Positions 14,127 to 16,386 of a DNA stretch of 16,386 nt are shown here, piece after piece; the first letter of the stretch is position 1, and every line of letters begins with the position of its first letter. A program made the translations under genes and the position numbers. The DNA comes from Pseudomonadota bacterium. GTDB taxonomy: Bacteria > Pseudomonadota > Alphaproteobacteria > Rhizobiales > Devosiaceae. The stretch lies in NCBI GenBank assembly GCA_023430705.1, contig JAEYZJ010000311.1:1-16386 (forward strand), given 5' to 3'. Below the pieces are notes generated by a model. The model did not search any database. It saw nothing but the letters and a program-made list of their open reading frames with translations, and had not been told where the DNA came from.

Positions 14127-14620
14127 GCACCTCGCCCCCAACCCGCAAAGGCGAGTTCACCGGCCGACATATGTGGCTGCTGGTCATCGCCTTCTTTGGC
14201 GTCATCATCACCGTCAACATCACCATGGCCGTGTTCGCGACGACCAGTTGGACCGGCCTTGTTGTCACCAACTCCTATGTCGCAAGCCAGCAGTTCGAAG
14301 AGCGGCGTCTCGCCCACAACCGCCAGGTGGAGGCCGGCTGGACCTCGGGCCTGAGTTACGCGGACGGAACCGCCGTCCTCGCGGTCGCCGACGGCAGCGG
14401 CAGGCCGGTAGAGCTCGGCACGCCGGTGCTCCATATCAACCGCCCGGTCGGTGGCCATGATGATCAGTCCGTGCCGCTCGTCCGCCAGCAGGATGGCACC
14501 TATGCCGGTCCCGCGACGCTTTCACCTGGCGTCTGGGAGGCCCGCATCGAGGTCACCGACACGCCCCTCGGCCCCTTCCAGATCCACGAGCGGTTCCGCA
14601 TCGAAGGAACGGCACCATGA
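14123..14620 (+). CDS. ccoH: cbb3 oxidase assembly protein CcoH/FixH
   Basis: A 165-residue protein of the FixH family, required for stable cbb3 assembly and copper handling with CcoI. One N-terminal membrane helix (about 17-40: HMWLLVIAFFGVIITVN onward) anchors a periplasmic beta-rich domain. The family-typical SYVASQQFEE segment follows the helix, and the chain ends with a PG-WEARIE strand and an FQIHERF stretch. The ATG overlaps the ccoG stop (ATGA, 14123-14126), with GGAG eight bases upstream. Its own stop overlaps the ccoI start in the same way (14617-14620), so the three genes are translationally coupled. Confidence 0.93.
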   Translation: MSTSPPTRKGEFTGRHMWLLVIAFFGVIITVNITMAVFATTSWTGLVVTNSYVASQQFEERRLAHNRQVEAGWTSGLSYADGTAVLAVADGSGRPVELGTPVLHINRPVGGHDDQSVPLVRQQDGTYAGPATLSPGVWEARIEVTDTPLGPFQIHERFRIEGTAP

Positions 14621-16386
14621 CCTGCTGTGTGCCCGGTGAACTGGCCGCCGTCGAGGACCCCGTCGCCATCGAGGCCGACGACGCTGCGCTGATGGCGCTG
14701 AGCCGACCACTCGGCGATGGGCGCCGTCAGCTCGAGTTCGCGGTGCCGGACGCTCATTGCGCTGCCTGCATCCGCGCCATCGAGACGAGCCTCAGGGCGC
14801 TGCCACAGGTGACGGCAGCGCGCGTGAACCTCACTGCCCGTCGCGTCCGTGTCGCCTTCGATCCCTCGATGGGCGATCCCTCTGACCTGGCCCCAGCGAT
14901 CCGCCGCAGCGGCTACCACACCTTCGTGCTGGACCCGACCGAGGAGACGCGCGGCGACCCCGTGCTCACCGAGATGGTCAAGGCACTTGCCGTCGCGGGC
15001 TTCGCGGCTGGCAACATCATGTTGTTCTCGGTCTCGGTCTGGTCGGGGGCCAACGACGCGACGCGCGATCTCTTCCACTGGCTCTCGGCCATCATCGCCC
15101 TGCCCGCTGTCGCCTACTCGGGCCGCATCTTCTTCCGTTCGGCCTGGCGCGCCATCCGCGTCGGCAAGACCAACATGGACGTGCCTATCTCGATCGGGGT
15201 GATCCTCGCCACCGCTCTCAGCCTGTTCGAGACGCTGAACTCGGGCCGGCACGCGTATTTCGATGCTTCGACCAGCCTGCTCTTCTTCCTGCTGATCGGT
15301 CGCACGCTGGACCACCTGATGCGCGAGCGTGCGCGCAGCGCCATCACCAACCTCGCGCGGCTGCAGCCGCGGGGCGCCACCCGGATTCACGCCGACGGCC
15401 GTCGCGAATACCTGAGGCTCGACGAACTCGAACCCGGCATGCGACTGGAGCTGCGGGCCGGCGAGCGCGTCCCGGTGGATGCGACGGTCGCGTCGGACGC
15501 CGCCACGTTTGACTACTCGATCATCAGCGGGGAAACCGCTCCCTATGCGGTGCCCCGGGACGGCGAGGTCGTCGCCGGCGCCGCCAATCTCGGCGGTCCG
15601 GTCGAACTCGTTGCCACCCGGGCCTCGACCAATTCCTTCCTCGCCCGCATGGCGGCGATGATGGACGCCGCCGAGAATGCCCGCACCCGGCCGCGCCGAA
15701 TCGCCGACCGCGCCGCCGCCGTCTATGCGCCAGTGGTACACACCATCGCGATCACTACCTTCCTCGGCTGGGGTCTCGTGAGCGGCGACTGGCACGCGGC
15801 GCTGCTCAACGCCGTGGCCGTACTGATCATCACGTGCCCCTGCGCCCTCGCCCTGGCCGTGCCGATCGTTCATGTGGTGGCCGCCGGCCGGCTGTTCGAG
15901 CGCGGCATCCTGATGAAGGACGGCGCCGCCCTGGAGCGCGCCGCCGAAGTGGGCTCGGTCGCCTTCGACAAGACGGGCACGCTGACGGTCGGTCAGCCGC
16001 TGGTCGTTGCTGCCCATGTCCAAGACGAGGAGGCGGAGGCTATCGCCGCCGCACTCGCGCGGGCCAGCAACCACCCGCTGTCACGGGCCCTCGCCACGCA
16101 TCTCGATCGCGCCGTGATCTTCAAGGGCACCATCCGCGAAGTTCCCGGTCAGGGCGTCGAGGGGATTGCCGACGGCGTCACCTGGCGGCTCGGTAGCCGC
16201 GCCTGGTGCGGCCTTGCCGACGACGACGGCTCGGACCTGACCGAAGTCTGGGTCAGCGCCGATGGTGTCGCGCGAGGCTGGTACAGGTTCAGCGACCTGC
16301 CGCGCCGAAGCGCCCGCGAGGGCGTTGCCAAACTGGCGCGCATGGGCCTTCCGGTGCGCCTCATCTCGGGCGACCGGCAGGGTCCC
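14617..16386 (+). CDS. ccoI: Copper-exporting P1B-type ATPase CcoI/FixI, cut by window end
   Basis: The first 590 residues of a heavy-metal P-type ATPase (FixI/CopA2 type) that moves Cu(I) to the periplasm for loading of the CcoN CuB site. The N-terminus begins MTCCVPGE with the C3-C4 pair usual in FixI. A heavy-metal-associated domain follows, with H47-C48-x2-C51. The region around 305-310 (SIISGET) is the actuator TGE-type motif, C407-P408-C409 is the membrane copper site, D451 (DKTGT) is the phosphorylated aspartate, and H486-P487 is the P1B nucleotide-domain signature. The last visible motif is SGD. The window ends before the GDG-ND hinge and the last two helices; no stop codon is reached, and no frameshift is seen. 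The start is coupled to the ccoH stop by ATGA. A ccoS gene would be expected downstream. Confidence 0.94.
   Translation, partial: MTCCVPGELAAVEDPVAIEADDAALMALSRPLGDGRRQLEFAVPDAHCAACIRAIETSLRALPQVTAARVNLTARRVRVAFDPSMGDPSDLAPAIRRSGYHTFVLDPTEETRGDPVLTEMVKALAVAGFAAGNIMLFSVSVWSGANDATRDLFHWLSAIIALPAVAYSGRIFFRSAWRAIRVGKTNMDVPISIGVILATALSLFETLNSGRHAYFDASTSLLFFLLIGRTLDHLMRERARSAITNLARLQPRGATRIHADGRREYLRLDELEPGMRLELRAGERVPVDATVASDAATFDYSIISGETAPYAVPRDGEVVAGAANLGGPVELVATRASTNSFLARMAAMMDAAENARTRPRRIADRAAAVYAPVVHTIAITTFLGWGLVSGDWHAALLNAVAVLIITCPCALALAVPIVHVVAAGRLFERGILMKDGAALERAAEVGSVAFDKTGTLTVGQPLVVAAHVQDEEAEAIAAALARASNHPLSRALATHLDRAVIFKGTIREVPGQGVEGIADGVTWRLGSRAWCGLADDDGSDLTEVWVSADGVARGWYRFSDLPRRSAREGVAKLARMGLPVRLISGDRQGP

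Noticed and set aside
12698..14620. 640-codon plus-strand frame overlapping ccoG
   Set aside because: Its first part is Arg-rich shadow text in another frame of ccoG. Only its end, from 14123, is real and is the ccoH gene.
14500..16074. Long open frame (over 500 codons) on the minus strand opposite ccoI
   Set aside because: It mirrors the GC-rich codon bias of ccoI, has low-complexity Arg/Asp/Gly/His-rich text and no domain. The same holds for minus-strand frames at 1114-2658, 2664-3596, 4611-5924 and 9049-10626.
1..16386. Mobile elements, CRISPR arrays, tRNA or rRNA genes
   Set aside because: I saw no transposase-like protein, terminal or direct repeats, regularly spaced repeats or RNA gene signatures, and base composition is even across the window.

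Overview
The window is strongly GC-rich and almost fully coding, with third-position G/C dominating every real gene. A FixL/FixJ oxygen-sensing pair beside a complete cbb3 oxidase cluster with FixK-type palindromes (TTGA-N6-TCAA), plus a sugar ABC cassette, points to an alphaproteobacterium, most likely of the Hyphomicrobiales (rhizobial and related soil or aquatic bacteria). The genus cannot be fixed from the sequence alone. I see no mobile element, rRNA, tRNA or CRISPR array.

Region 1 (1-3731): a three-gene carbohydrate ABC importer of the ribose/rhamnose type: periplasmic binding protein, fused double ATPase and one permease. Two strong stem-loops sit between the binding protein and the ATPase, and another lies just after the permease.

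Region 2 (3732-5978): an unrecognised 73-residue protein with a strong ribosome binding site, a convergent Rrf2-family regulator with four clustered cysteines, and a divergent enolase-superfamily gene that matches L-rhamnonate dehydratase (RhmD) at all catalytic positions. Together with region 1 this suggests uptake and oxidative breakdown of a 6-deoxy sugar or related aldose; the substrate is inferred.

Region 3 (6021-8848): membrane-anchored heme-PAS kinase FixL, its regulator FixJ (TTG start, overlapping fixL), a 114-residue degenerate receiver protein behind a FixK-type box, and a convergent hemerythrin-like gene. The last two genes share a CTAG that supplies both stop codons.

Region 4 (8912-16386): ccoNOQP (cbb3 oxidase subunits), a rho-independent-type terminator, then ccoGHI (copper reductase-like polyferredoxin, assembly protein, copper P-type ATPase), the last cut by the window end. 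Each of the two operons has its own FixK-type box. The first box is a perfect palindrome that also faces the hemerythrin gene.

Working model: low oxygen activates FixL-FixJ, which raises a FixK/FNR-type regulator encoded outside this window. That regulator then turns on the oxidase, its assembly genes, the hemerythrin-like protein and the degenerate receiver. The receiver is a candidate FixT-like feedback inhibitor. The least-described parts are this receiver/hemerythrin pair between fixJ and ccoN, and the 73-residue protein next to the Rrf2 regulator.
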